This document shows positions 33,725 through 41,824 of a stretch of DNA of 64,000 nucleotides, piece by piece. Made by a program: the position numbers and the translations under genes. Source of the DNA: Phascolarctobacterium sp. (GTDB lineage: Bacteria > Bacillota > Negativicutes > Acidaminococcales > Acidaminococcaceae). Location of the stretch: assembly GCA_003150755.1 (NCBI GenBank), contig QAMT01000005.1:62001-126000 (forward strand), given 5' to 3'. The notes under the pieces are model-generated. The model saw nothing but the letters and a program-made list of their open reading frames with translations. It made no database searches and was not told where the DNA came from. Position 1 is the stretch's first letter; each line of letters opens with the position of its first letter.

Positions 33725-33978
33725 AAAAACCCGTCTTTCCAAAAACGGAAAGACGGGTTCAAATGTTATTCAATCAAAGGGCCCTGCCACTCTCACATAA
33801 CAAAGCCGGTTGGTGAGTAAACATCTCCTTCCTGTCTCCCGCAGGTCAAGCAGTGATGCTTATACAGGCTGCGCGCTCGGCTTCGGCTTTTATTGCCGTT
33901 ACGGCGACGGGATCGCATCGGATTTGCACCGATAAACATTTAAACAAATTTCGTACCTGTACGAAATATTGATTTGTT
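33725..33978 (-). ncRNA. Orphan structured RNA with cobalamin-riboswitch-like core
   Basis: About 254 nt lie between a perfect promoter and an intrinsic terminator (13-bp stem 33728-33740 with 33747-33759, then TTTTT at 33729-33725 on the minus strand). No open reading frame fits. It starts with a hairpin (ATTTCGTAC pairing with GTACGAAAT), then ATCGG-TGCAAAT-CCGAT, then GCGATCCCGTCGCCGTAACGG. These two segments match the conserved GGUGnnAAUCC...CCCGCnnCUGUAA part of cobalamin riboswitches. The upstream GGGAA box and a clear B12 box are missing. No B12 gene follows; ridA has its own promoter. It may be an orphan riboswitch, a riboswitch-controlled small RNA, or another RNA class. Confidence 0.55.
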
Positions 33979-33984
33979 GCCCTA

Positions 33985-34013
33985 ATTATAACTATTCCTA
34001 ATAACGTTGTCAA
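33985..34013 (-). promoter_or_regulatory. Perfect consensus promoter of the orphan RNA
   Basis: Minus strand TTGACA (34013-34008), a 17-nt spacer and TATAAT (33990-33985). It has the same perfect boxes as the two tRNA promoters and the leuA leader in this window. Confidence 0.85.
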
Positions 34014-34070
34014 GCCTTTTGGTAAAAATTTACCGTTTTTATTTTTGCGTTAACAGTTACTATTTAGGTT

Positions 34071-35117
34071 TTATTTATCTTTAAAATACCACATCAAACC
34101 AAAAGGAACTGTAACATTTAAAATAATCATGCGCACCAGCTGATAGGTTAAAATTATCGAAACATTTTCGCCCATGCTCATGCCTGCCAGGCACATTTCG
34201 GCAATGCCGCCGGGAGCCATGGCTAAAAAGGCAGTAATGATAGAAAAGCCATAAATACCGGACAGATAATAAGCCATGCCAATGCTGACTGCAATGATAA
34301 TTAGAATGCCGGTAATGATAAACGGCATCAGTTTGGCAGTTTCTTTAATGCGCACTGGGTCAAGCAGCATACCCATGTAAAGGCCGATGCTTATTTGCGC
34401 TACCATCATCAGCGGGTCGGGCACAGGCTGCAAATTACCAAAAAAGTAAGAGCAGGCCGAAGCCGCCAGAATCGGCCCGAGCAGGCGCGGCGTAGGTACA
34501 TGCAGCTTTTCAAGCACAAATGCGCCCACTGCTGCAATCGGCACAAGCCACAGCCAGCTATGCCCGGCTACCGTCTCCGGCAGTAAAACCGTGTCTTTAA
34601 TTTCTGCACCAAGGCCATGCACCACCAAAAACGGCACAATTATTATCGCGCCCATCAGACGCAGCGTCTGCATTACCATTACTGCACTGAAATCAACGCG
34701 CGGGTCGCTTTCGCTCATCAAAAGCATCTGCGTCATACCGCCGGGCAAACAACCCATAACGCAGCTTTGCAAATTGGCATAGCTGTGGCGCGATGTCCAC
34801 CAGGCAATTATAACGCTTGCGCCTACGCTGACAAACGTCGCCTCAAACACGCCAAACGCCTGCAAGGAAAGTTCGTGCAGCGTATCTGCCGTAAAATTGC
34901 GTCCGATTCCGTAACCAGCAACGCACAGGCCAAGCTCACGCCACTGACGCGGCCAGTAAACATCTGCCCCGGCAATTTTAAAAAGCATGGCAGATAAAAT
35001 GCCGCCCAGCAAAAACGGTATCGGCACAGCCATATACTCAAACAGCATGCCTATAAGCATTGCCAGCCCGAACATTATAAATTGCCTTACATGCAGCATG
35101 ATATAAGTATTGCCCAT
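34071..35117 (-). CDS. AbrB-family membrane protein
   Basis: The 348-residue protein has about ten membrane helices arranged as two repeated halves, with GYGIGRNFTADTL, MGCLPGGMTQMLLMSE and its second-half counterpart AMAPGGIAEMCLAGMSMG. This is the AbrB family (often labelled ammonia monooxygenase), presumed transporters or regulators without a firm function. The ATG at 35117 has GGAG 9 nt upstream; a GTG five codons earlier is possible. It lies upstream of the orphan RNA and follows engB on the same strand. Confidence 0.85.
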   Translation of the reverse strand: MGNTYIMLHVRQFIMFGLAMLIGMLFEYMAVPIPFLLGGILSAMLFKIAGADVYWPRQWRELGLCVAGYGIGRNFTADTLHELSLQAFGVFEATFVSVGASVIIAWWTSRHSYANLQSCVMGCLPGGMTQMLLMSESDPRVDFSAVMVMQTLRLMGAIIIVPFLVVHGLGAEIKDTVLLPETVAGHSWLWLVPIAAVGAFVLEKLHVPTPRLLGPILAASACSYFFGNLQPVPDPLMMVAQISIGLYMGMLLDPVRIKETAKLMPFIITGILIIIAVSIGMAYYLSGIYGFSIITAFLAMAPGGIAEMCLAGMSMGENVSIILTYQLVRMIILNVTVPFGLMWYFKDK

Positions 35118-35159
35118 AGCGACCAACTCCACACAACAAACAAGGCTTTGGGAATTTTA

Positions 35160-35795
35160 TCAGTGGTTTTCCAAAGCAGCCATAATACGGTTGATAAGCT
35201 CGCTGCGCATAGTGTTCTGCGTAACGGAATATGTCATTATGCGGCTGTCGTCAAGCCCAAGCTCGCGTTTAAACAGCGCCTTTTGCGCCAGCGCCGCATT
35301 TTTGGAAAGCTTATCAGCCTTCGTTAAAACAATCTGTACATTCAATCCGCAGCCAAGCAGCCAATGATAGCACTCCATGTCGCTTTCCATCGGCTTATGC
35401 CGGATATCAATCAGCTGGCAAACCATCGCCAGATTATCCGAAGCTGACAGGTATTTGCTGATAAAACCGGACCACAAATCCTTATTGGATTTGCCGGTTT
35501 TGGCAAATCCGTAGCCTGGCAAATCAACCAGATAGAACTGTGCTGTTTCAGCGCCGCCTTCTACCGTGCGTTTGGCATCCAGCATATAGTAGTTGATAGT
35601 CTGTGTTTTGCCCGGTGTTGCACTGACACGCGCCAGCCCATTGCGGCGGCACAGCGAGTTAATCAGCGACGACTTGCCGACGTTGCTGCGCCCGATAAAC
35701 GCCGCTTCAATCAGCTGCGGCGACGGGTACTGCTCTGCCTTTACAGCCGATGTAACAAAGCTTGCGCGTATTATGTCCCAAACTCCTTTATTCAT
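35160..35795 (-). CDS. engB: Ribosome biogenesis GTPase EngB (YsxC/YihA)
   Basis: EngB is a GTPase needed for late 50S assembly. The 211-residue protein has G1 GRSNVGKSSLIN (about 35-46), G3 LPGYGFAK and G4 TKADKL. The ATG at 35795 lies 10 nt after GGAGG, inside the end of lon; an upstream TTG is only 1 nt from that SD. Coupling to lon is the standard Firmicutes order. Confidence 0.96.
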   Translation of the reverse strand: MNKGVWDIIRASFVTSAVKAEQYPSPQLIEAAFIGRSNVGKSSLINSLCRRNGLARVSATPGKTQTINYYMLDAKRTVEGGAETAQFYLVDLPGYGFAKTGKSNKDLWSGFISKYLSASDNLAMVCQLIDIRHKPMESDMECYHWLLGCGLNVQIVLTKADKLSKNAALAQKALFKRELGLDDSRIMTYSVTQNTMRSELINRIMAALENH

Positions 35796-35800
35796 CGCGT

Positions 35801-38125
35801 TCAATCCTCCAATGCTATTTTTAACACCTCGTCCATATGTTTAACAGGTATAAAATTCATTTTTTCACGTACATTTTCCGGCAATTCTTCCAAATCCTGC
35901 ACATTTTTGGCAGGCATAATAATCGTTTTCACGCCATAACGGTGCGCCGCCAAAAACTTTTCTTTAATGCCGCCTACCGGAAGCACCCTGCCGGAAAGCG
36001 TAATTTCGCCGGTCATGGCAATATCCTTTTTAACCTTGCGTCCGGTCAACGCCGATACCATTGCCGTTACCATCGTAATACCGGCCGAAGGCCCGTCTTT
36101 AGGTATTGCACCCTCCGGCAAATGGATGTGAATATCAGTGGTTTCATAAAAATCCTTCGCCAGCCCAAGCTCATCCGCACGGGTGCGGATATAGGTATAG
36201 CCCGCCTGCGCTGATTCCTTCATTACATCGCCAAGCTGACCGGTTAAAACAAGATGCCCTTTGCCCTTGCAGGCAACAACTTCTACCTTTAAAAGCTCGC
36301 CGCCGACGCGCGTCCAGGCAAGGCCCGTGCAGATACCGACAGCAGCCTCAAGGCTTACATCATCTTCAAGGTAAATAATTTTTCCAAGATATTTATGCAG
36401 GTTTTTAGCCGTTACCTTAGCGCTTTTAGCCTCGCCGTTAACGATGCGGTGCGCGGTTTTGCGGCAAACAGCTGCAATTTTGCGTTCAAGGTTGCGCACA
36501 CCTGCCTCGCGCGTATAGCCGCGGATAATCATGCGCAGCGCGTCCTCCGTAATCGTCAGCGTTTTGGCGCTTAAACCATTGTTATGGCGTTCTTTCGGCA
36601 GCAGGTGCAACTCTGCAATTTTAACCTTTTCATCCTCTGTATAGCTCGAAAGCTGTACAACTTCCATGCGGTCCAGAAGCGCAGGCGGAATGGTTTCCAC
36701 CGTGTTGGCGGTAACAATCCAGAACACCTGCGACAGGTCAAACGGAAGCTCGACATAATGGTCGCTGAAAGTATTGTTCTGCTCCGGGTCAAGCACTTCA
36801 AGCAAGGCAGAAGCAGGGTCGCCGCGGAAATCGGACGACATTTTGTCAACTTCGTCCAGCAAAAATACCGGATTCATCACGCCGCAGGTCTGCATACCAT
36901 GAATAATACGCCCCGGCATAGCGCCGATATAAGTACGGCGGTGTCCGCGGATTTCGGCTTCATCATGCACGCCGCCCAGCGACATACGTGTAAATTTGCG
37001 GTCAATCGCACGGGCAACGGACTGCGCCAGCGAAGTTTTGCCAACACCCGGAGGACCGACAAGGCACAAAATAGGCCCTTTGCCGCTCTTAGTCAGTGCG
37101 CGCACGGCAAGGTATTCCAAAATGCGCTCTTTGACTTTTTCCAGGCCGTAATGGTCTTTATTCAGAATCTTTTCGGCGTGTTTCAAATCAAAATTGTCCT
37201 TGCCGTAAATGCCCCACGGCAAAGCCAGCAGCGTATCAATATAGTTGCGGATAACGCCGCCTTCCGCCATCATCGGAGGCATTTTATACAAACGTTCAAG
37301 CTCTTTGTTAATCTTTTCCGTAACCTCGGGCGGCAGGCTGCGCCCTTCCATCTGCTTTCTGTATTCATCAACCTCGGCCTGGCGTTCGTCGCCGTCGCCA
37401 AGTTCCTTGTTGATTACCTTAATCTGCTCGCGCAGATAATATTCACGCTGGTTCTTTTCAATCTGTTTGCGCACTTCCTGCGCGATATTTTTTTCAAGCT
37501 CGGCAATTTCCAGTTCTTTGCACAAAAAGCCGTACAACTTCTGCATACGCTCTTTAACATTGGCCAGTTCCAGCAGTTCTTCCTTTTCGTCGATGCTGAT
37601 GGTTAAGTACCCGGCGATAATATCGGCAATTTCTCCGGCAGTAGTGATGCTTTTAAAATTGAGCATAACCTCCGTCGTTACTTTTTTGCCGGTAATCAGC
37701 CATTTTTCAAAACTTTGCAAAAGCACACGGCGCATAGCTTCGGTTTCGGCGTTTTCTTCCGGCTCAATGCTCTCAAAGGGCAGCACAAAACCTTCCAGAT
37801 ATGTATCCTTAAACGGTGCGTCGATAACAGAAGTAAGCTCTACGCGGTTCAAACCCTGAATCAGAATACGCAAAGCCCCGCTCGGCAGCTTCAAAAGCTG
37901 TTTTATTTCGGCAACAACGCCAAAGCCGTACAAATCATCGCGCTTCGGGTCAGCCGTTTCGGCATCGCGCTGCGTAACAAGCAGTATTTTTTTATCAAGC
38001 TGCATTGCAGCGTTAACCGCATTTATAGATTTATCCCTGCCGACATCAAGGTTTACCGTCATCCCCGGGAAAACGATAATCCCCCTCAATGCCAGCAGCG
38101 GCATTAATTTTCCTGATGCTTCCAT
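35801..38125 (-). CDS. lon: ATP-dependent protease Lon
   Basis: Lon degrades misfolded and regulatory proteins in the cytoplasm as a hexamer. The 774-residue protein has an N-terminal LON substrate domain (about 8-200), a AAA+ module with Walker A GPPGVGKTS (near 355) and Walker B VFLLDEVDKM, and a C-terminal Ser/Lys protease domain. The catalytic dyad is Ser680 (DGPSAGIT) and Lys721 (GGIKEK). It is separated from clpX by a terminator and followed directly by engB. Confidence 0.98.
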   Translation of the reverse strand: MEASGKLMPLLALRGIIVFPGMTVNLDVGRDKSINAVNAAMQLDKKILLVTQRDAETADPKRDDLYGFGVVAEIKQLLKLPSGALRILIQGLNRVELTSVIDAPFKDTYLEGFVLPFESIEPEENAETEAMRRVLLQSFEKWLITGKKVTTEVMLNFKSITTAGEIADIIAGYLTISIDEKEELLELANVKERMQKLYGFLCKELEIAELEKNIAQEVRKQIEKNQREYYLREQIKVINKELGDGDERQAEVDEYRKQMEGRSLPPEVTEKINKELERLYKMPPMMAEGGVIRNYIDTLLALPWGIYGKDNFDLKHAEKILNKDHYGLEKVKERILEYLAVRALTKSGKGPILCLVGPPGVGKTSLAQSVARAIDRKFTRMSLGGVHDEAEIRGHRRTYIGAMPGRIIHGMQTCGVMNPVFLLDEVDKMSSDFRGDPASALLEVLDPEQNNTFSDHYVELPFDLSQVFWIVTANTVETIPPALLDRMEVVQLSSYTEDEKVKIAELHLLPKERHNNGLSAKTLTITEDALRMIIRGYTREAGVRNLERKIAAVCRKTAHRIVNGEAKSAKVTAKNLHKYLGKIIYLEDDVSLEAAVGICTGLAWTRVGGELLKVEVVACKGKGHLVLTGQLGDVMKESAQAGYTYIRTRADELGLAKDFYETTDIHIHLPEGAIPKDGPSAGITMVTAMVSALTGRKVKKDIAMTGEITLSGRVLPVGGIKEKFLAAHRYGVKTIIMPAKNVQDLEELPENVREKMNFIPVKHMDEVLKIALED

Positions 38126-38208
38126 TTTATATTAGCATCCCCCTATGGTAAAAATAGTCAAAGTACTGGGCTTCTTCTACTAATTGTATCACAAAAGCCC
38201 TCATAAAA

Positions 38209-38240
38209 CCAAAAAGGGGAAGGAAATTTTCCCTCCCCCG
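38209..38240 (-). terminator. Terminator after clpX
   Basis: The minus strand shows GGGGGAGGGAAAA pairing with TTTCCTTCCCC, followed by TTTTTGG. It lies about 12 nt after the clpX stop. Confidence 0.8.
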
Positions 38241-38251
38241 TTATTTTAATT

Positions 38252-39520
38252 TCAGCCGGCTGCCACAATCATTTTCGGCTCCGCATGGTTGCGGATAGAA
38301 TCAGCCGTTACAATACATTTTACAACATCGCTGCGCGAAGGCACTTCGTACATTACGTTGCGCATTACCGATTCGATAATGGCACGCAAGCCGCGTGCGC
38401 CAGCACTGCGTTTCAGAGCTTCTTCAGCAATAGCATCCAGCGCTTCCGGTTCAAATTCCAGCTCTACATTATCCATCGCCAGGAAATGCTGATACTGTTT
38501 AACCAGTGCATTTTTAGGCTCCTGCAAAATCTTAATCAAAGCTGCCTTGTCAAGCGCCTCCAGTGTTACAACTACCGGCAGGCGGCCTGCAAATTCCGGT
38601 ATTAAACCAAATTTCATCAAATCTTCCGGCAATACCTTTTTAAAGGTATCAGTCAGGCTGATTTCATCTTTGGTTTTAATATCGGCGCCAAAGCCCAGAT
38701 TTTTTTTGCCGGTGCGTGCGCTGATAATGTTTTCCAAACCGTCAAATGCACCGCCGCAGATAAACAGGATATTGGTTGTGTCAATCTGCAAAAATTCCTG
38801 ATGCGGATGCTTGCGCCCGCCCTGCGGCGGCACATTGGCAACTGTGCCTTCAAGAATTTTCAGCAAGGCCTGCTGTACGCCTTCGCCCGATACGTCGCGG
38901 GTAATGGACGGATTTTCGGACTTGCGGGAAATCTTATCAATCTCGTCGATGTAGATAATGCCGCGCTGGGCACGTTCAATATCATAATCGGCATTCTGGA
39001 TAAGACGCAGCAGGATGTTTTCTACGTCCTCGCCGACATAACCGGCTTCGGTAAGAGCGGTTGCATCGGCAATGGCAAACGGAACCTGCAAAATCTTGGC
39101 CAAAGTCTGCGCCAGCAGGGTTTTGCCGCTGCCGGTCGGACCCAGCATTAAAATGTTGGATTTTTGCAGTTCCACGTCTCTTTCAGTTCCTGCGTGGTTC
39201 AGTTCGTAATCAATGCGTTTATAATGGTTGTAAACGGCAACGGCAAGGGTTTTTTTAGCTTCTTCCTGGCCGATGACGTATTCATCCAGAATAGCTTTAA
39301 TTTCCCTGGGTTTGGGCAGCTCGGCAATATCTGCGTGCTGCACTGCTCTTGCCCGCATTTCTTCTTCAAGCATTTCATTGCAGAGTTTTATGCACTCATC
39401 GCAAATAAACAAATCACCTTCGCCAAGCACTTTGCTGAACATTTTGCTGACCTGCGCTTCGCGTTTGCCGCAAAAAGAACAAACCGGGCTATCGTGGTGA
39501 TTGTCCCCACCGAATTTCAT
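38252..39520 (-). CDS. clpX: ATP-dependent Clp protease ATP-binding subunit ClpX
   Basis: ClpX unfolds proteins and feeds them to ClpP. The 422-residue protein has an N-terminal C4 zinc domain (CSFC at 14-17, CDEC near 36-39), Walker A GPTGSGKT (about 118-125), Walker B IYIDEIDK, and pore loop GYVGED. The tripeptide IGF loop for ClpP docking is present as FGLIPEFAGR-type context in the C-terminal half. The ATG at 39520 has SD AAGGAGA; an upstream ATG would overlap the clpP region. It lies 22 nt after clpP. Confidence 0.98.
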   Translation of the reverse strand: MKFGGDNHHDSPVCSFCGKREAQVSKMFSKVLGEGDLFICDECIKLCNEMLEEEMRARAVQHADIAELPKPREIKAILDEYVIGQEEAKKTLAVAVYNHYKRIDYELNHAGTERDVELQKSNILMLGPTGSGKTLLAQTLAKILQVPFAIADATALTEAGYVGEDVENILLRLIQNADYDIERAQRGIIYIDEIDKISRKSENPSITRDVSGEGVQQALLKILEGTVANVPPQGGRKHPHQEFLQIDTTNILFICGGAFDGLENIISARTGKKNLGFGADIKTKDEISLTDTFKKVLPEDLMKFGLIPEFAGRLPVVVTLEALDKAALIKILQEPKNALVKQYQHFLAMDNVELEFEPEALDAIAEEALKRSAGARGLRAIIESVMRNVMYEVPSRSDVVKCIVTADSIRNHAEPKMIVAAG

Positions 39521-39542
39521 TTTAAAAATCTCCTTAAAGCCT

Positions 39543-40142
39543 TTATTTTTCATTTGCAGGCTGCTTACGCGATACAACCTCGTCAATCAGGCCATATTCC
39601 TTGGCCTGCTGGCTGGTCATGTAGTTATCACGGTCGGTATCCTGCGCAATCTTTTCTTTTGTCTGTCCGGTATGGCGGGCAAGGATGCCGTTCATCTCGT
39701 CACGCACACGCAAAATTTCACGCGCGGTAATTTCAATTTCGGAAGCCTGGCCCTGTACGCCGCCCAGCGGCTGATGAATCATCACTCTGGAATACGGCAG
39801 GGCAAAACGTTTGCCCGGAGTACCGGCAGCCAGAAGCACGGATGCCATGCTGGCAGCCATGCCCATGCAGATTGTAGAAACATCAGGCTTTATATACTGC
39901 ATTGTGTCATAAATCGCCAGTCCGGCGCTTACGCTGCCGCCCGGGCTGTTGATATAGAGATGGATATCCTTATCGGGGTCTTCCGACTCTAAAAAGAGCA
40001 GCTGGGCGATAACGAGATTGGCCATAGTATCATCTATTTCGCCGGTAACAAAAACTATTCTGTCCTTCAGAAGGCGGGAATATATATCGTAAGAGCGTTC
40101 ACCGCGGTTGGACTGTTCTACAACTATTGGCACATAATTCAT
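39543..40142 (-). CDS. clpP: ATP-dependent Clp protease proteolytic subunit ClpP
   Basis: ClpP is the serine peptidase of the ClpXP barrel. The 199-residue protein has catalytic Ser98 (GMAASMAS), His123 (MIHQPLGG) and Asp172 (DTDRD), in the usual order. It starts at ATG 40142, about 10 nt after AGGGG; a GTG three codons upstream is unlikely. It lies 38 nt downstream of tig and is followed by clpX. Confidence 0.98.
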   Translation of the reverse strand: MNYVPIVVEQSNRGERSYDIYSRLLKDRIVFVTGEIDDTMANLVIAQLLFLESEDPDKDIHLYINSPGGSVSAGLAIYDTMQYIKPDVSTICMGMAASMASVLLAAGTPGKRFALPYSRVMIHQPLGGVQGQASEIEITAREILRVRDEMNGILARHTGQTKEKIAQDTDRDNYMTSQQAKEYGLIDEVVSRKQPANEK

Positions 40143-40180
40143 TATTGTCACACCCCTTTTCTGTGGTCTGTCCAGCGTTA

Positions 40181-41464
40181 TTATTTAGCGCTGTCAATGA
40201 TTACATGGGCAGCTTTGCGGCGCAGGATGTTTGCGAGCAGAAGGCCCATGGTGCCGTTGGATTTAATGATTTTCTTAACGTCTTCAAGAGTTGCGCCATG
40301 CTGAGAAGCAATAGCGGAAAGTTCCTTGTCAACGTCTTCCATGGAAACCTGGATGTTTTCAGCTTTGGCAACTGCATCCAGAACGAGGTCGGTTTTTACG
40401 TTTTCAACAGCAGCGTCATGCTGGCGTTCACGGAGCTGTTTCATGTCGATGCCGCTGTACTGCATGTACTGGTCAAGGGTCAGTTTGCGTGCTTCCAGGC
40501 TCATGCGCATTTCGTCAATCATCTGGGTAATGCGGTCTTCAATCATGATTTCCGGAACTTCAAATTCTGCATTGGCAACAGCAAGGTCAATCAAAGCTTT
40601 TTCATAAGCAATTTTGGCATTGTTTTCTGCTGCTTTCTGCATGCGTTCTTTATAGCTTGCCCTTAATTCTTCAACGGTTTTGCAGTCGCTGTTTGCAGCT
40701 ACATATTCGTCGGTCAGTTCAGGCAGTTCTTTACGTTTTACGTCCTGTACGTTTACTTTGAAGATAGCCTGTTTGCCGGCCAGTTCTTTAACAAAGTATT
40801 CTTCCGGGAAGGTTACGTCAACATCGGTGGAATCACCTTTTTTAAGGCCTACGAGCTGGTCTTCAAAGCCAGGGATAAAGGAGTTGGAACCAACTTCAAG
40901 AGGATAGCCCTTGCCTTCGCCGCCGCTGAACGGTTCGCCGTCAACGGTACCTGCAAAGTCGATAATTGCAAAATCGCCTTTAGCGATAACAGCGCCTTCT
41001 TCAGCTTCTACCATTTTTGCATGGCGGTTGCGCAGGCCCTGTACCTGTTCTTCAACTGCTTCGTCGGTAACTTCAACAGCTTCTTTTTCTACATGCAGTT
41101 CTTTGTAATCGCCCAGTTTAACTTCCGGTTTAAGGGTTACTTTAATGGTAAGTTCCATATCTTTGTTTTCTTCAAATACAGAGCTGTCTACTTTCGGGTC
41201 GGAAACCGGAATGAGTTTTTCCTGTTCCAGGGCTTCGGTATAGCACTGGTTGGCAACCAGTTCAAAAGCCTCTTGTTTTACAGCTTCTTTGCCGTAGTGC
41301 ATTTCGATAACATTGCGGGGGGCTTTGCCTTTACGGAAGCCGGGGATATTTACCTGGCCTGCAATTTTTGCAACGGCTTTTTTGAAGCCCTTGTTTACTT
41401 CCTCAACGGGCAAAGTGATTTTAAGAGTTGCGTCGTTGCCGACTCTTTCTACTGTTACGTTCAT
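40181..41464 (-). CDS. tig: Trigger factor
   Basis: Trigger factor is the ribosome-bound chaperone and peptidyl-prolyl isomerase. The 427-residue protein has the ribosome-binding signature GFRKGKAPRNVIE (about 43-55), an FKBP-type domain (about 160-245, with GEGKGYPLEVGSN and EDQLVGLKKGD) and a helical C-terminal chaperone domain. It heads the tig-clpP-clpX group and has its own promoter. Confidence 0.98.
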   Translation of the reverse strand: MNVTVERVGNDATLKITLPVEEVNKGFKKAVAKIAGQVNIPGFRKGKAPRNVIEMHYGKEAVKQEAFELVANQCYTEALEQEKLIPVSDPKVDSSVFEENKDMELTIKVTLKPEVKLGDYKELHVEKEAVEVTDEAVEEQVQGLRNRHAKMVEAEEGAVIAKGDFAIIDFAGTVDGEPFSGGEGKGYPLEVGSNSFIPGFEDQLVGLKKGDSTDVDVTFPEEYFVKELAGKQAIFKVNVQDVKRKELPELTDEYVAANSDCKTVEELRASYKERMQKAAENNAKIAYEKALIDLAVANAEFEVPEIMIEDRITQMIDEMRMSLEARKLTLDQYMQYSGIDMKQLRERQHDAAVENVKTDLVLDAVAKAENIQVSMEDVDKELSAIASQHGATLEDVKKIIKSNGTMGLLLANILRRKAAHVIIDSAK

Positions 41465-41565
41465 TAATAAATCCTCCCTTAATTATATGTGCTGATTATT
41501 ACAGCGTGTTGTTTGCATCGGTTTTAATTGTTAAAATGCAGCTGTTTACACACATTGCTCATAAT

Positions 41566-41594
41566 ATAATATCACAACAAAAGGTACTTGACAA
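41566..41594 (-). promoter_or_regulatory. Promoter of tig-clpP-clpX
   Basis: Minus strand TTGTCA (41594-41589), a 17-nt spacer and TATTAT (41571-41566). The leader is about 95 nt. Confidence 0.65.
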
Positions 41595-41645
41595 GAATTT
41601 TACTGCTATTCCTGCAATTATGCCGCTGTTTTTGAAAGAATAAAT

Positions 41646-41671
41646 TAAAAACCCGGCAGTAAACTGCCGGG
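41646..41671 (-). terminator. Terminator after tRNA-Gly
   Basis: CCCGGCAGT (minus, from 41671) pairs with ACTGCCGGG (to 41652), followed by TTTTTAA. It lies 12 nt after the tRNA end. Confidence 0.9.
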
Positions 41672-41682
41672 CTGAAATTTCA

Positions 41683-41757
41683 TGGAGCGGAAAACGAGGC
41701 TCGAACTCGCGACCCCCACCTTGGCAAGGTGGTGCTCTACCACTGAGCTATTTCCGC
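41683..41757 (-). tRNA. tRNA-Gly (GCC)
   Basis: The minus strand folds as a cloverleaf: acceptor GCGGAAA, D-arm AGCTCAGTGGTAGAGC, anticodon loop with GCC (CTTGCCAAG), T-arm GAGTTCGAGCCTC, and encoded CCA. It is 75 nt long and is transcribed alone from its own promoter to its own terminator. Confidence 0.97.
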
Positions 41758-41777
41758 GTCTCTCAACAACGAAGTTA

Positions 41778-41806
41778 ATTATAGCGTACAAATATCGCTT
41801 TGTCAA
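41778..41806 (-). promoter_or_regulatory. Consensus promoter of tRNA-Gly
   Basis: Minus strand TTGACA (41806-41801), a 17-nt spacer and TATAAT (41783-41778). Confidence 0.85.
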
Positions 41807-41824
41807 CACTTTTTTATAAATTTT

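Noticed and set aside
33517..33762. Overlapping minus-strand reading frames of 73-81 codons in the gap before ridA
   Set aside because: They run through the terminator, the nested hairpin and the ridA promoter, have no SD and show no recognisable protein. I treat the region as noncoding.
33725..33978. SRP (4.5S), tmRNA or RNase P RNA at this locus
   Set aside because: The SRP loop, the tmRNA tRNA-like ends and the RNase P core are not found here, and rnpB is already present at 13600-13957.
36584..37606. 340-codon open frame opposite lon
   Set aside because: Antisense of the lon coding sequence; rich in Phe, His and Asn, as expected from reversed codons.
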